Positions 49,709-64,000 of a DNA stretch of 64,000 nt are shown here, piece after piece. The stretch is from positions 21,556,357-21,620,356 of the forward strand of contig NC_061789.1 of the NCBI RefSeq assembly GCF_022458985.1. The letters run 5' to 3'. The translations under genes were made by a program, and so were the position numbers. The notes under the pieces are model-generated. The model saw only the letters and a list, made by a program, of their open reading frames with translations, had not been told where the DNA came from and made no database searches. Numbering within the stretch: position 1 is the first letter of the stretch; each line of letters starts with the position of its first letter. Origin of the DNA: Mugil cephalus (Eukaryota; Chordata; Actinopteri; Mugiliformes; Mugilidae).

Positions 49709-50783
49709 ATATGCGGCTGTGACTCCCTGAAACTGGAGCATGCTCCCTGAAACACCTGGAGCATGCACATAAACTGTAACGTCATTGTCTACAAAAAAAA
49801 AAAAACTTTGAAACTTTCCCAGTCTGGAAGCCGGTTTCAAAAATGTGCAGTTTTGAATGCCCGTTCCGTTAAGACTGAAAGCCCAAACGATAAAATATTT
49901 TACTTTTTACAGTGAAACCCAAGGGCCCCAATCACAGTCCCTGTGATCTTAGTAGTTAGCAAAATGGGATGACAGCATGTAGATAACTGAATTTGAATAT
50001 TTAAAAAATAATATTAATATTTTAAAAGACATGCAGTAACTATATTTAAGATAAAATGTTGAATTTGTCTGTCTTTGTGTCTCCTTCATCATCTTCTGCT
50101 TGTATACATCTTTAGGTTTGTCCCGGTGTGCAATCAATTTGATGTTCATTTTTTAATGAGCTCATCAGGGTTTTAAGCAATGGTGATTGATAATAATAGC
50201 TTAGAAACATCCCATTGGCTCACTTCTGCATCAGTCTCATGAAGCAAAGTATTAAAAACAAAAGAGGTCAACAAAACTGCTTTCTTAAATATTGCCTATG
50301 TGGTTGGTAAGCCCCTGTTTTTAACTACCTTTCCCCTACACTGGTTCATTATGAATGAAATTGTTTTGTAGATCCCCCAGGATGTATGTAGGTGCTAAGT
50401 CTGATTTGATTACTTATTTGGCTGGTCTAAATTGCTACGGTATGGTAATAACAACATTTTAACATATTTCATATATTTACACAGTCGAGTAAGTGAAACT
50501 GAATGTTAACAGTATATCCTAACAGCATATCCAGCCAATCACAACAAAGGAGATACATATGTTACAGTTGGTCAGTTTTCTGGAAGTCTTTAATTTTTAA
50601 GGTTATTAACAGCTATGACTGATGGAGCCATTTGACTTTGAAGCTATAAGAGTCTGTACCTGTGCAGGGAAGTTTGTGAGGCCACTGGTAATACGTCCAT
50701 GTGCACATGTCCATGAGAGAGGGAGAGGGAGAGAGAGAGGCGGAAAAAGAAACAAAGGGGCTGTTAATGATAGTTTGAGAAAG

Positions 50784-50830
<47 letters not shown>

Positions 50831-53800
50831 ACAGAATTTGTGCCCACATGAATTGAGCTCAGTCAGCACACAAGCTCAAATCACTTCAATGGCCTCACAT
50901 CAACCAATTTAATGGCAGAGTCCTGGCCAGTGGAGTTTTTATTCCAAATCCTGTCCACAATCTAACAGCCTTTGAAAGTCTGCCACTTCCCCCAACTGAC
51001 AGGTTGTGCATTTGAATCTAATTGAATCCATTTACATCCTTCACAAATGGAAAGCACATGGAGGCCTACCCACCTGGTTCTGATCAGCTACTGAGTTGGG
51101 GGAACCACATGATTTGGAGTATCTCTAGTGCCAGCAGGGGATACACTACACAGTAGTGATGTGAAAAGACGGAGAGAGAGAAGGAACAGACGCCTCTGAT
51201 ATTCTTGGCTCTAATCAAATTCAGTTTGAGTTTGATTCACATTTTTCTGTTTTCCTATTCTTTACAGCTGGGGTATTTTACCACAAGGGGGAGCCTGCTG
51301 TAAGTGTTACTACAGTTATTTTTTGTTTGTTTGTTTGTTTGTTTGTCGGATTTTATGCTCCATAGGACATTACTGCATCTCGCTACTGTGTTAGTCACAC
51401 TCAAATTACATATTTTGTATTGTATTTATGTTTAGTTGTGAATGTACTTGTTTTTGTACTAAATTCAATGAAAATAATTTTGAATCTATCTAAACAAAAC
51501 ACAGATAGTCAAAAACCATAATACAACTATAACTATTAGCTTTTTACCAACGTTTAATCAAATCAGAGTTATTGATTTATCCCAGCATACAAGTAATTTA
51601 TTCTCTGGATTTAAACCATCCATGTATACACACAAAGAATAGGTACATCAGAATCAGAATCACCTTATTGTCATTGGACAAGTACAACGAAATTGAGGTA
51701 GCAGTTCAGGGGAGTGGAGCAAAGCTGGAGGCAAGCAGGGAGTAGTAGAGGTGTCAGTTTTATTTATTTATTTTAAGACATCAACTTTGTGATCGAAATA
51801 TTTTCCAACAGATGTTGTTAGTGGAGGCAGATATAAAATTCATCAGATCCTTCTTGATCCATTATGGCCACATCTGGTTCAAGCATCTCCACCCCCAAAC
51901 CCCTGGTAGCCACCCCCCACCTGCACCTCATCAATCCTGTGTGTTATCATTCCCACACTTCTGGCTTTTGCCAAAATAAGCCAAGACACAAAGACGTGAA
52001 AATGATGAATGGACTTTTACGGACAGGAAACAGCAATGAATGAGGAGACATCCCATCCTCAATCATCTTTCCAGTCGGTTTTTCACTTCTTGCCTCTGTC
52101 CTGTCTCTTTGCCCATTTTGCTTCCATCAATAGAAACTAAGCAATTTTCCATTTTTATTTTAATTTTTTTTTTTTTTTCACTTTGTGAGGAAAAGTCAGG
52201 TCTCAAAGGGGCTTTGAATGAACAACTTTTGCGGTTTGTTATTTTAATGAAAACTTATGAAGGACCACGATATCAGTTAATATGCTTATGCCTGCCAACC
52301 ATTGTTGTGTCTACATACCCGTCACATGTCATTCATAGACTTATGTTCAGTAATTAATATGTGAGTTGCTGTAGTTTCATTGGTTGTTTATGTGAATAAG
52401 TCCCATTGTGTTCTACAGACATTATCAATCATAATAACTACCAGCTTTGAGTCTTCTGACCAATGGCTTTGTATTGTCCCTCCATTCTTTTCTTCTTATA
52501 ATGTCTTATGACTGTCAAACATGGATTCTTACCTTTATAAATTTTTGTTATTTTCTCCAACTTAAGATCATTTAAATTTTAATCTCAGGGCGTGTGTCAA
52601 GACTTTAGGCATATTTCTTTTTCAACATATCCCCCTCTAATATGTCTTCTGTTGTCATAGCTTGCATTTCACTCACATAAACTTTAGCACCCAAAGTGGC
52701 ACTTGTCAGATATTTAAGAGATGTAATACTATTTTGTTTAGGGGACAGAAGCTACTTCATCTCTGTCTCTCTAAACAACACTAAAGCAGGTGTGTTTTAA
52801 TACTGTATCTTCACATCTACAACGTTTACATGGAAAGCTGTGACTAATAAAACATCTCCTGAAGTTGAATACACTTTTTTTGAGCTCATTTGTTTTATTT
52901 GCTATTCAAAATTATTCTCCGTGAAGTTGCAAAGTCTGTCTGACAGCAGTTATTTGAAATCAAGATAAACTGCTCTAATTAAACCAACCATGCAGGACAG
53001 TTGGAAGATTCAACTAATATATAAGACTCTAAACAAATGTTTTTGTTTTTTGTTTTGTTTTTTTTTTGTTTGTTTGTTTTTTGGTGATTATAGTTAATTT
53101 GTTTAAGAGAAATAAAAGTATGTAATCTTGCGCAGCATTTCTGTGTGTGTTAAGACTTTCCCTTTGTGGAAATTTGATTAGTGGATCCTTATTGCAACCA
53201 GCCTCCCCTAATTTATAGTTACAAATAAAAAAGAAACTGTTAAGCTATGCATGTTGGAGACAACACACATGCATTTCTCAATTAAGTCTTCTCTATTCAA
53301 AGGAGTCTTCTCTATACCCTTGCTGACCATTGAGGATGCCTGGAGCCAATAAAATGTGCGCTTATCACTCAGCATGTTCAACTACCTCTAGAGTGTCTAT
53401 CGCTGCAGAGGGACAGGAGTACTCGTACCGAAAAAGGCTGCAGAGGAGCTTACACACTCCATGTTGATAATCTGTCTCATGGTTGCAGTTATTCCCATTA
53501 GCCACATATAGTGGTGGGTAACAAATGACAAAGCAGAAAGCAGAAGGCCCTTAAGAGAAATCCTTCAGTCCACAGTCAAATTGTATTTGACCCCCACAGA
53601 GATTTTTCCAACAAGAGAACAGGCTCAGCCCAGTTTTATCTCACAGAATGAGTGAGAACATCATATTAAATTAAAATTATATGACCATTTAGAATGTCAA
53701 TTAAGTCTGTATTAATTATGACATTCCTTTGTTTCATGCAATCCCTACAATGTTGTTAGATTGTTGTATTTTCCAGCTCTTAATATTGATGAAGAATCCT

Positions 53801-55204
53801 TCATCTCCGTTACATTGTTTTTTGTCCTCTCTTTGAGAAGTCCCTCCTCTGACTATCATTAAGGCTCTCCATTGCTGTTGATTAATGATACTAATGAGCA
53901 TGTGAAACCATTCACTTTTCCACACATTATTCTTTCCTCTGGCCAAGGCCATGTGCTGTGTACTCCCGAGGAGGCAGAACATGGCTATATTTGTTTAACC
54001 AAACATGATTAACTAACATCTATTGTATGATACTGTATGTAAGACGGACAATCAATGCACATATATGCGATCATGCATGTACGTATGCAGTCTTCATTTA
54101 AATCCTTCTAACCTTTGTTGGCAAATATATTATTGTGATAATTGAATTTCAGCGTGTCTCAGTTCAGTTACATATAGGCAAAAACACCAACCTGCTGAAA
54201 GGCATTTAATTTATTTCTGAACTCTACTTGGGGTCTTGCTTTGTGCGTCTTTGTTGGTTTGGCATCTCATAAATCAACAATCAAATTCTCTATCCTAAAA
54301 ATAATTCTAAAAGGTCCTCTATTTGCTTAAATTGTGTCAGTCTCTTTATTATTATTTTTCAGCATTATTGAGGATTTTAGAGCACATCACTCATTGACTT
54401 GAATATATCAGTTACTCTTATCGGTTTTCTCCATGTCAACGTTGTTGCTATGATTTGCATTGTTAAATTTTAATCACGTCTAGGGCACATATAGCATTGT
54501 CAGGTGGACAATGGGAATAGTAACATCATATTTAAAGTCACCAAATGCCCCTGGTATCTTACTCATATTTATCAAGTGGCATCTTGAAATACGGCTCATG
54601 GCTTTTATGTAAGACCCAAAATTGGTCATTGGGATGTGAAATTAAAATGACAGAGGGGGCATCTGCTATAAGACAGCAGAGACAACAGAAACATGCATGG
54701 AGATAGATACCTAGAAACTAATATTCTATTCTTGGTTATGTTTTACAATTAATGCACTGGGCTACATCAGATACCTGGCTTTTTATCAAAATAGCCAGTG
54801 CAAGCTTGTTGTTGTTGTTAATATAAAAAACTCCTTTTGTCTTAGGTACACACTAATAGCTGACAGATTGACGTGTCATCGCCATCATGTATCTGTCTTC
54901 CCAACATCTGTGTGGATATTCTGTGTTTTTTGTAATAACTGTTTCGTGCCTCGATCTGCATCTTAAATAATTCTTTGTCTCGGAAAAGACATGGGGGACT
55001 AATACACAACAGAAAACATAGGGGATGTCAAGGTGGCAATCAGAATACCTAAATTAATCCAGTAACTGTGAATGAAAAGTGAATCAAAAAAGTCAAAACT
55101 GCTCTCAATTTTCAGTGTGAACATATATCAAACATGTGTGTTTATGTATCAATATGTACATTTAACATTTACCTGCTTTCCAGATTTTTTTTCAATTTTC
55201 CTCA
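49709..55204. other. Gene-poor stretch with (TG)n and one short dispersed repeat
   Basis: (TG)n at 50784-50829 after a GA-rich run. 51650-51705 matches a frequent short teleost repeat ('cagaatcaccttattgtcat' followed by a 'acaacgaaatt' word). A 12-base palindrome ggagcatgctcc sits near 49735. No coding exon recognised. Confidence 0.5.
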
Positions 55205-55598
55205 AACATTCACTTGTATAATACAAGACATTCAAAGGATTTTTATCTTCCCTTAATCAATATCTATTAAATACAGAGGTCCGTCTCTTTGGAACAATCT
55301 ACCCACATCACTACAATCAATATCAACATTATCATTGTTTAAGAAACACCTGAGAAGATTTTTTAATTAGTAAAAATTAGTAAAGCATTTACATATGTAA
55401 TTATATTTTTTGTCTATATTTTCATCTTAGTGTCAGTATTTAATTTTGACACTGTTAACAAGAACATTGTTGTTTATATTGGGGAGATTTTTTTTATAAG
55501 CCCCTCTTGGCTTCCAACCTCTCCAGCACAATGGTTCATTTTATTATTACTCTTATGTTTTGTATGTAATATGTGCAACAACAAAAAAAAAAAAAAAG
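55205..55598 (+). mobile_element. 3' end of a LINE retrotransposon
   Basis: 55205 onwards reads 'NIHLYNTRHSKDFYLP', then after a +1 shift 'SIKYRGPSLWNNLPTSLQS' and 'LFKKHLRRFFN', ending at a stop at 55368-55370. The order 'NTRhs ... yrGpslWNnLP ... FKkhL' is the signature of the C-terminus of fish non-LTR ORF2 proteins. About 200 bases of 3' UTR and an A-rich tail (55578-55598) follow. It is 5' truncated, as is usual for LINEs, and broken by one frameshift. Confidence 0.75.
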
Positions 55599-58440
55599 TC
55601 CAGAGTCCTGAGGTGACCAGGACAGACCGAAGTCTGGGAGACACCAAGCTTGTGTGGCTTCTGCCCAGTTCAGTCATGTGATGCTTATGCAATGCTTCTC
55701 CAACCTGCAGCTGGCGGAGAAATAAACAACACCACACAAATCACTCTTGCTTCTCCCAAACAAGAGCTTTTTTGTGGACAACAGTCTTCTTGCTCACATG
55801 ACCAGTGGAGCCTCATGTTAAAACATTAGAACAGCTTAGTGAGTGAGTGAAAATTGCTACAGATTGGTAGATTGCTTCAAAGTGCATAAGAAAATAAAAG
55901 TCCCAAGTGAACTTTTGAAATACTAAATTGTGCATAATTGTTGTTGGAGATGTATTTTGGCCTGTGTGTGTGTGTGTGTGTGTGTAAAAACAACAACTCC
56001 TTTTGACTCTCTCTTTTATTCACTTTTGGGTGTTCATCACATATACAATCAATACAAAATAAAGGTGAGTCTACTATGAGCTCTGACACATCTCCCAATT
56101 GTGTGCAGCGACTATGCTATTAGACAGTCACACTTCCAGTAATCTCTTTTATTTTCAGTCACAGAAAATATGCCGCTGCAGCTTCCCTTTAGCGTGAGTT
56201 GCATTAAGGTAAGAAATGTCTAAAAATAAAATGAGCTGTTTCATTAGTGCGGTAAAGTGAGTGTGGTTTATTAAAAGAGAGCAGTTCTAAAAATAGAGTT
56301 CCTCTTCAGTAGACTTCTGATAACCTCTTCTTCAGCTCATCTAATATCTTGATTATGCCAGTCTCCTCATGACACACACACACACACTTGAACACACAAA
56401 CAATTAAGCCTTCTCATCAATATTTTAAAGACACAACTGTAACATTTATTTCTGAATGTATATTAACACTTAATGATCTGCCCTCAACCAGGAGCGTCAC
56501 TAGGCTTCAAGGACAGGGGAGGCTTACCCCCCCCCCCCAGGAGATGCACAGGATGTGAGTGCATAATTTCACAAACAGCTAACAAAGACTGAGAATTTAT
56601 TTATTATTACCATTACATAACATAACATTTCTGTTTTTGAATGTTACACTTGAGTTATGCATTCGCTTTGCTAATTCTAATTCTATTTTCTCTCTTTCTT
56701 CTATTCTAAAGAAAAAAGAACATTGTGATTTTAATGGCATAAATATATTCTGAGACAGAAAATCTGAATATTGACAGAAAGTCGCCCACATTGACCCCAT
56801 TCCTCTCTCATACCTTTGGTATAAACGTACAATTGACATTTATCTTTAATTCTAGAATCCTGTATTCTCAAAGATTCTGGTGTTTCTTCATTATTTTATG
56901 TGATGACAAAAAGAAAAATGCATACAGGGTCATGTCTATCCTGAAATTCAGTCTGCGTCTGGGTGCAGATTTTCAGTCATTCGCACCTCACTGATCAGGG
57001 ACAATGCTGTCGTAAAACTGCTCTTTTTCCAAAGAAATCACTCACTCTGGATTAATTATCGGTCAGCCTGCTTTTTGTGTGGGTGTGCATATTAGCATAT
57101 GTGTGTTCCTGTGTGCAACTAATCACCCTTTGTGTTGCCTGTGTTTCATATTACATATGCACTCAAGATGAAATGAAATGATGCAAAAATATACCAACAC
57201 CTTCTGCTAAAAACAAACAAAAAAACAAGTTAGTATTCAGTTAATGTAGTCGACCTTCTTACACAGAGGAGTGCATATATTATAAAGACACTGACACACA
57301 CTGTAGCGAAAACTGGCTTAGCATCAGAAATATATTTCTTTATAGAGCGCAATGTTATGTGAACAGGACCGACCAACCACGTCAGATCAGTCTTAAATGG
57401 CTTAAGGGTTATTTTGTTTTACTAGTAAATTCAAAAGAATTTCTTTGATGGGATCAATAACACTTACATCAAACCTTGATAATAATTTATCATAATAGGG
57501 TTTTGTTGTAAATTTTCATATTTTATTTCCTATGATTTATATCTTAATTATCTCTCATAATGTATCTCTTAATTAAACATTTTTAATAGAAAATGCACAT
57601 TGTGTATCCAGCCTATAATATTTACCAAATGACAAGAAAAAATAAGCCATTTTATTTCGTTTGCGTTTTTACTTAGAAGAGAGCAAATTAAGTAAATTGA
57701 TAGTAACAAAATGTGTTAAATTACGGGAATCTTAAAGAGGGGTTGCAATAAAACCTTGGCCCAGAACGCTCCGGAAAACGTGCAGAATTGTCAATTAAAT
57801 AGAAAAAAAAGAAGAAAAATCAGGGTCTATATTTTAGCTGCGGGACATTGCTCTCGGCATTGTCCTCTCACACAGGCCCATTCGTCCTCGTCGCCTGGCA
57901 TCGTGCAAGCATTTTATACCCTAATACCCTACCTAACTACTAAAGCCAGACCACCACCAAGTCCTACTAAATGCAGTCTCTACAATGCCAGGCTATTAAA
58001 TGACTCGTCAAAATTTTACTTCAAACTAATTTGGTTACACCCGTTTTTATTTTCACCGCACTGACCCAACTGAGACAAACCTTGTGTAACCACGCTTTAA
58101 AATGGTGAACGGCTCCATGCAGATTTCTCCATTAAAGCGAACCTCGGCAACGAAATCCACAACCGGAGCTTTTTTCCCCTTCTCCCTTCACTGAAGGGTT
58201 TCGAAAGGCTAGGTTTTCGTGAAGATTAAGCATTGACTGTCCGCATTTAGTCGAAAAATAACCTCGATTATTTTGAATATCCAACATATAATTTCGCCCT
58301 GTGTGCAGTATTCCCTTTGATTCACGCTTGACTCTTTTGGCTTCGGGGCCAATAGGGGTCCGCCTTTGGGGCGCCTTGAAACCGTCTCTTCTTATCCCCT
58401 TTCATCATCTAACCCGGGATGCCTTGAAACCGCAGGGCCA
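55599..58440. other. Gene-poor stretch with short simple repeats
   Basis: (TG)n at about 55964-55985, CA-rich at 56370-56385 and a C tract near 56527-56539. No coding exon recognised. Confidence 0.5.
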
Positions 58441-59041
58441 GATATTGCTTTTTTTCTTCTTCCGGACAGCCCAATGCGACTGGCCAACAGCCAATCAGAG
58501 TCTTGTTTACATTCTCTAACTGACAATGCTCTGGCGCCGTGCCCGCCAATCATAGCCTTACATACATTGGAGCCTCGTCTATAAACATTTGGTATAATAT
58601 AGGATGACCTTGTCTATTATTATTATTAAGTCTACCATCACAACTACTATTAAGATAGTGTATAATATGTACAATTCAAGTTAGAGTTAAATGAGCTCGT
58701 TTTGTTGAAGTTTTGGTCAAAACTTATTATAAAAAGAATTGTGACTGATGTGCATAAATGTCCTGAACTGTTTGAATGGGGGGCTCTAGGTAACAACTAA
58801 AATGCATATGAATCAAGAGGTAAGAGAAAGTATCTATTTAAATGATCTATTTTTATCTATAGGGTATTTTGTGTAGTGTCTTCATTCGTTAGCATTCATA
58901 GTTATATGAGAATGCACTGGCTGAATTACATACTAAAATGCATTCATTTGTTTGGATTACATTTGTTTTAAAATATTCAAATCTATACTGTTAGATGTTT
59001 TTTTACACAAAGCTCCACAAAAGCACAAAGCATATTTTCTT

Positions 59042-59080
<39 letters not shown>

Positions 59081-59390
59081 CATACATACACACATATATA
59101 CGCGTGTGTGTACTTTTCTCTTACCCCTGTCTTTAGACTTGTTTTGCCTTCTGTGCGATTTAATCTGTGCTGAGGGTGCACTGAGCTCTTTTGTAAGTGC
59201 TTTGGCCATCTCATGCTTTAAATCTGGCGCTTTTCACTTTGTTTAGGACTGCCAGTTATGGCACGATTGGTATATGCTCCCGACCAATCAGGGGCTTCAG
59301 TGTCTGCAGGCGGTCGGCACGAGCTCGTTAACATGCAGGTATCTGACCAATGGGGGTGCTGCGTGTTTACCCTGCCCCGAGACGCGAGGT
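58441..59390 (+). promoter_or_regulatory. CCAAT-rich candidate promoter region upstream of bahcc1
   Basis: CCAAT boxes at 58471, 58491 and 58546, and again at 59284 and 59347, most in the strong form CCAATCA/G. GC and CpG are raised around 58320-58560 and 59255-59480. A usable donor (GAG before GTACGC) ends a possible non-coding exon at 59388. The bahcc1 coding exon has an acceptor just before it (62424-62426), so at least one 5' non-coding exon must lie upstream; this is the best candidate area in view. A (CA)n(TA)n(TG)n microsatellite at 59042-59112 divides it. Confidence 0.35.
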
Positions 59391-61006
59391 ACGCAGTTGC
59401 AGCGGGAGAGAAACCGCTGCTTGGAGATCCGAGCCGCAATTCAGCCAGGCCGGAAGCCCCAGTCCCACAGCCTCCACAGACTGAACCAGCAGGCTACTGC
59501 ATAGCCTCAGATGGAAATACTGTAGGATTTCACTCTAGCCACATGGTTTATCTCAGATTTTGATTTTAAATGGGCGTCGCACTTGGTCTTGCACCTTCCC
59601 TCCCCGAATTTTGTGATTTTATAATGTATTGTTATGCAAGGATTTAACATACCAGTAAGTAATTTTATATGTTTGATATTTTCATTTAATAAAATATTAT
59701 AGGTCCTGTTTCCTCATCTGAAAGGACATGGGCTGTAGTACACAGAGGTTCCCAAAATAACAGCGAGGGATGTTATCCTGTAGCTGTATGGAATAATTGC
59801 ACAATATAATCAACTGACACGAAATTATGCTAAATTATTATTATTGTTGTTGTTGGCTATGGTGACAATGAAATTATAATAGTTGGCCATTTTAAATAGG
59901 ATATTTAATTTTCCTATTGATCAACGTGGTTGATGTGTTGCTTTTAATTATCATTAATGTGCGTTGTCTTATTTATTTGTTTGTTTTTTGTTAGTGTTGT
60001 TTTTGTTTGTTTGTTTTTGTTTTGTCTGATTTTTTTTTTTTTTTTGTTATTATTAATTATTTTTTTCGTGGGGTTTGTTTTTCTGCGTCGTTGCCGTCTG
60101 TTGTCTTCATACACGCCCGGGCTGAGGTGGAGTCGCTGCCGGCCAGCTCAGTAACGAAGAACCGCCTGTCTTGTCGATCCATAATTTAATTTGTTATTTG
60201 TTTTTGCTGCCGATGTGATTCCGCAAATGAAATAGACAGCTGCATAATTAATCAAATTAGGGACGGCGTTTTATTTTAATTATCGTTTATTTTTATTCAG
60301 CACGTATTTGACAGAGAATTCGCACAGCCCGGCCTAATATAAAGGACAACAATAGCGGGTATCGCTTATGCAAATAGCCGAACGATGTAGACTACACTTC
60401 GAGCATTTATAAAGCTGCAGCTACTCGTCTCGTAAATCTCAATCATTTTATTCTGAAGTCGTTAGTGGGCGTACAGTGAATGCTGAATGTAACAGCATGG
60501 CGAGGGGAAGGCAATGGCCGACTGCAAAGCACTTTCTCAGTGTGGAGACAAAGGCAGTCTCCCTGACTGGCGGCCATTCACCTAGGTTCCTTTTAGTCCA
60601 CAAAGGGTAGGCTGAGCGATCATGTATGCCACAGCAGGCCTTCCATATACATTTTACGTTAAGAATTCAGACACATGCACAAATCTGGAAACTTCAGTTT
60701 ATAGAAATTGTCCTAGGGACCTACAATTGGAACGATTTTTATTGTTGTTGTGTTCATTGAATTGAAGGCTATAGACTGAAACAGGCTTCATGGGGAGATA
60801 ATAATACTGAGAGCAAAATGCTAAATATATGATAGCAATATGCTGGTTTACTTTTATGCTTGAAAACTGGATCAGTTTTAGGTTTAATTATCTTATGTTT
60901 ATGTAAAAATATATGCACCATGTCCCTAAAAAACGGCATTATCTTCAGACTGCAAATTTTTCATATAGACAATCCTTTAAATCTTTCATACATATATATG
61001 TATGTA

Positions 61007-61063
<57 letters not shown>

Positions 61064-62426
61064 GCTAAAAACTATGATCTTTAGTAATTTTGAAATAAGA
61101 AAAATAATAATTGAGGCACAATAATAGATGATTGTTGTTAAGTTAAATCACGTAGGCTATTTATACTGCGTGAAGCATTTTATTTTGTGAGTTTATTATA
61201 TATTTTTCTGAAACACGTAACCTAAAATAGCCTATTTGGGATGATACATTTGATTAGGCCCACTTGACCTGAAATAGGTCAAAGAAGAGGAAGACGGTGA
61301 GAGTGCAGTTATTCACACACATGCTCACACAGGGAGGGGTGCGCGCACCCTTGCGTGCACACGCACACATACAGATACACAGAGGGAGAGGGAGAGCGAC
61401 GTTATGCCTTTCAGGAGCTGATGCATCTCTGCTATGAGGCGGTATTTAAATGATAATATATATATATAATATCTAAATGATAAAACACAAATATTAGACC
61501 ACCCTTCTTCCTTCATGATTTGACTCAAAACTCGAAATTACAATAGGATTTCTGTAGCCTATCTAAATACTATTAAATTGATTCAAATATAATTTTCATA
61601 TAATCGACAGTTTTATGTGATTCGTTTTATTTCAGATTGTGCAAAAAAATCCAAATGCTGCTAGCAGTCTACCAGTTCAGATCACTGTACTGCAAAATGT
61701 ATGACATGTAGTAAGAACCGGGTGGAGATTAGAGAGGAAGAAAAACGCCTGCATCGGTACGAGACAATAGGACGAGCAGGAGAAGGCAGCGTTGTTCACC
61801 TTGAGATGTAGCCTGATCATTCTAACTCACCTCGTCAGGAAAGCACATTTCTTCCTTTATTGAGACTGCTGCAGAAATCATGATTCATAAAATAATATTT
61901 CATTCATTCATTAATAAAAAATAATTAATTTTACTATGCCCTTTTTGGCGAGAGTAGTGGCGGATTACTGCGTTGTAGGCTATGTTGAATTAATTGTTTG
62001 CATGACAATATGAAAGAATTCATACCAACGTAAAATATAGTCTATGTGTGCTCGCTGTGCCTTTTGTCCATGGAATATTAAGTGCACTTCTCCCTGTGAT
62101 TAGGCCTACTGTCTCAGTTGAACTAAAACTGAGCCCGACTCAGTGGGCTTGGACGCCATGCCGACTGGTAGTGTCTGCGGCGGCTTATTGTGAAGCCCAC
62201 TAGCAATCGAAAGGGTGCGTTCAGCTGTAGCCTAATAACATTTTACTGGCATAAAGGTATGCTAATACGACAAAAATCAAAGAAGATGCCTACGAATCAT
62301 ATATTTTCTCTTACATTTTGTACAGTAGGCCAATAGACTGCAGCATCATTATTTTACGTCATGTTGTTCTTTTATAAGGTCCATATTTTTTCATATAATG
62401 AAAATTGCTTTGGATTTCTTTGACAG
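59391..62426. other. Probable bahcc1 upstream or first-intron DNA, with (TG)n and AT-rich possible enhancer
   Basis: T-rich DNA at 59960-60070, a TATG/TG microsatellite at 60997-61061, and a homeobox/octamer-site-rich stretch at 60180-60430. No coding exon recognised. Placement within a bahcc1 intron is inferred from the acceptor at 62424-62426. Confidence 0.4.
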
Positions 62427-62431
62427 AAAAG

Positions 62432-62491
62432 ATGATCGGGTGCTGCGTTTTTGGCTGGAGAAGCCTGCGATCGACTGAATGCAACACATAG
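62432..62491 (+). CDS. Upstream ORF 1 in the bahcc1 leader, 19 codons
   Basis: ATG at 62432-62434, five bases after the presumed exon start, ends at TAG 62489-62491. It is wholly upstream of the bahcc1 start at 62579. It matters only if the transcript uses the acceptor at 62424-62426. Translation is inferred. Confidence 0.35.
   Translation: MIGCCVFGWRSLRSTECNT

Positions 62492-64000
<1,509 letters not shown>

Noticed and set aside
59258-59563. 101-codon frame in GC-rich DNA
   Set aside because: Open because of base composition; no homology recognised. The region is better explained as promoter or non-coding exon.

Overview
This is vertebrate nuclear DNA, almost certainly from a ray-finned (teleost) fish. 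It carries spliced vertebrate genes with short introns, dense microsatellites, and several dispersed repeats typical of teleosts: a tRNA-headed repeat, a SINE-like repeat with an AATTG tail, hAT and Tc1 elements, and LINE 3' ends. Nothing bacterial, phage-like or viral was seen, and no CRISPR array, operon or organelle sequence.

Layout. Positions 1-17,780 are gene-poor: repeats, microsatellites, a LINE reverse-transcriptase remnant, a perfect hairpin at 937-997, and a CpG-richer stretch near 5.2-5.6 kb. Positions 17,781-35,155 are a compact cluster: an intronless rhodopsin-like GPCR (+, 17808-18776); amnionless, whose whole coding region is one exon (-, 21644-23047); an otopetrin proton channel of the OTOP2/3 type (+, seven coding exons, 23842-26585); and hid1 (-, 19 coding exons, 27550-35155). 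All exon joins in otopetrin and hid1 were checked for frame and give 580 and 800 residues. At 35,156-37,184 hid1 and fam104a/vcf1 stand head to head with an 815-bp non-autonomous hAT element between them. fam104a (+, three coding exons, 37185-38645) has a long 3' UTR. Positions 41.7-62.4 kb are gene-poor: a decayed Tc1 transposon, a MITE-like element, a LINE 3' end, microsatellites, CCAAT-rich candidate promoter DNA at 58.4-59.4 kb and an AT-rich possible conserved element at 60.1-60.4 kb. At 62,427-62,750 lies the first coding exon of bahcc1 (+); the gene leaves the window on the right.

Relations. The genes are not an operon and share no single pathway. Otopetrin next to hid1 matches the order on human 17q25.1. 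fam104a (17q25.1) and bahcc1 (17q25.3) come from the same human arm, so this is a rearranged 17q25 block. amn maps elsewhere in human (14q32) and lacks introns here, so it looks like an insertion into the block. amn (cobalamin/protein uptake receptor) and otopetrin (proton channel) both plausibly act in epithelia. hid1 acts in secretory-granule formation at the trans-Golgi, fam104a in nuclear VCP/p97 targeting, and bahcc1 in chromatin repression. I found no undescribed multi-gene system. The most notable items are the intronless amn, a GPCR lacking the usual TM3-ECL2 disulfide, the hAT insertion in a bidirectional promoter, the perfect hairpin, and an out-of-frame uORF running over the bahcc1 start.
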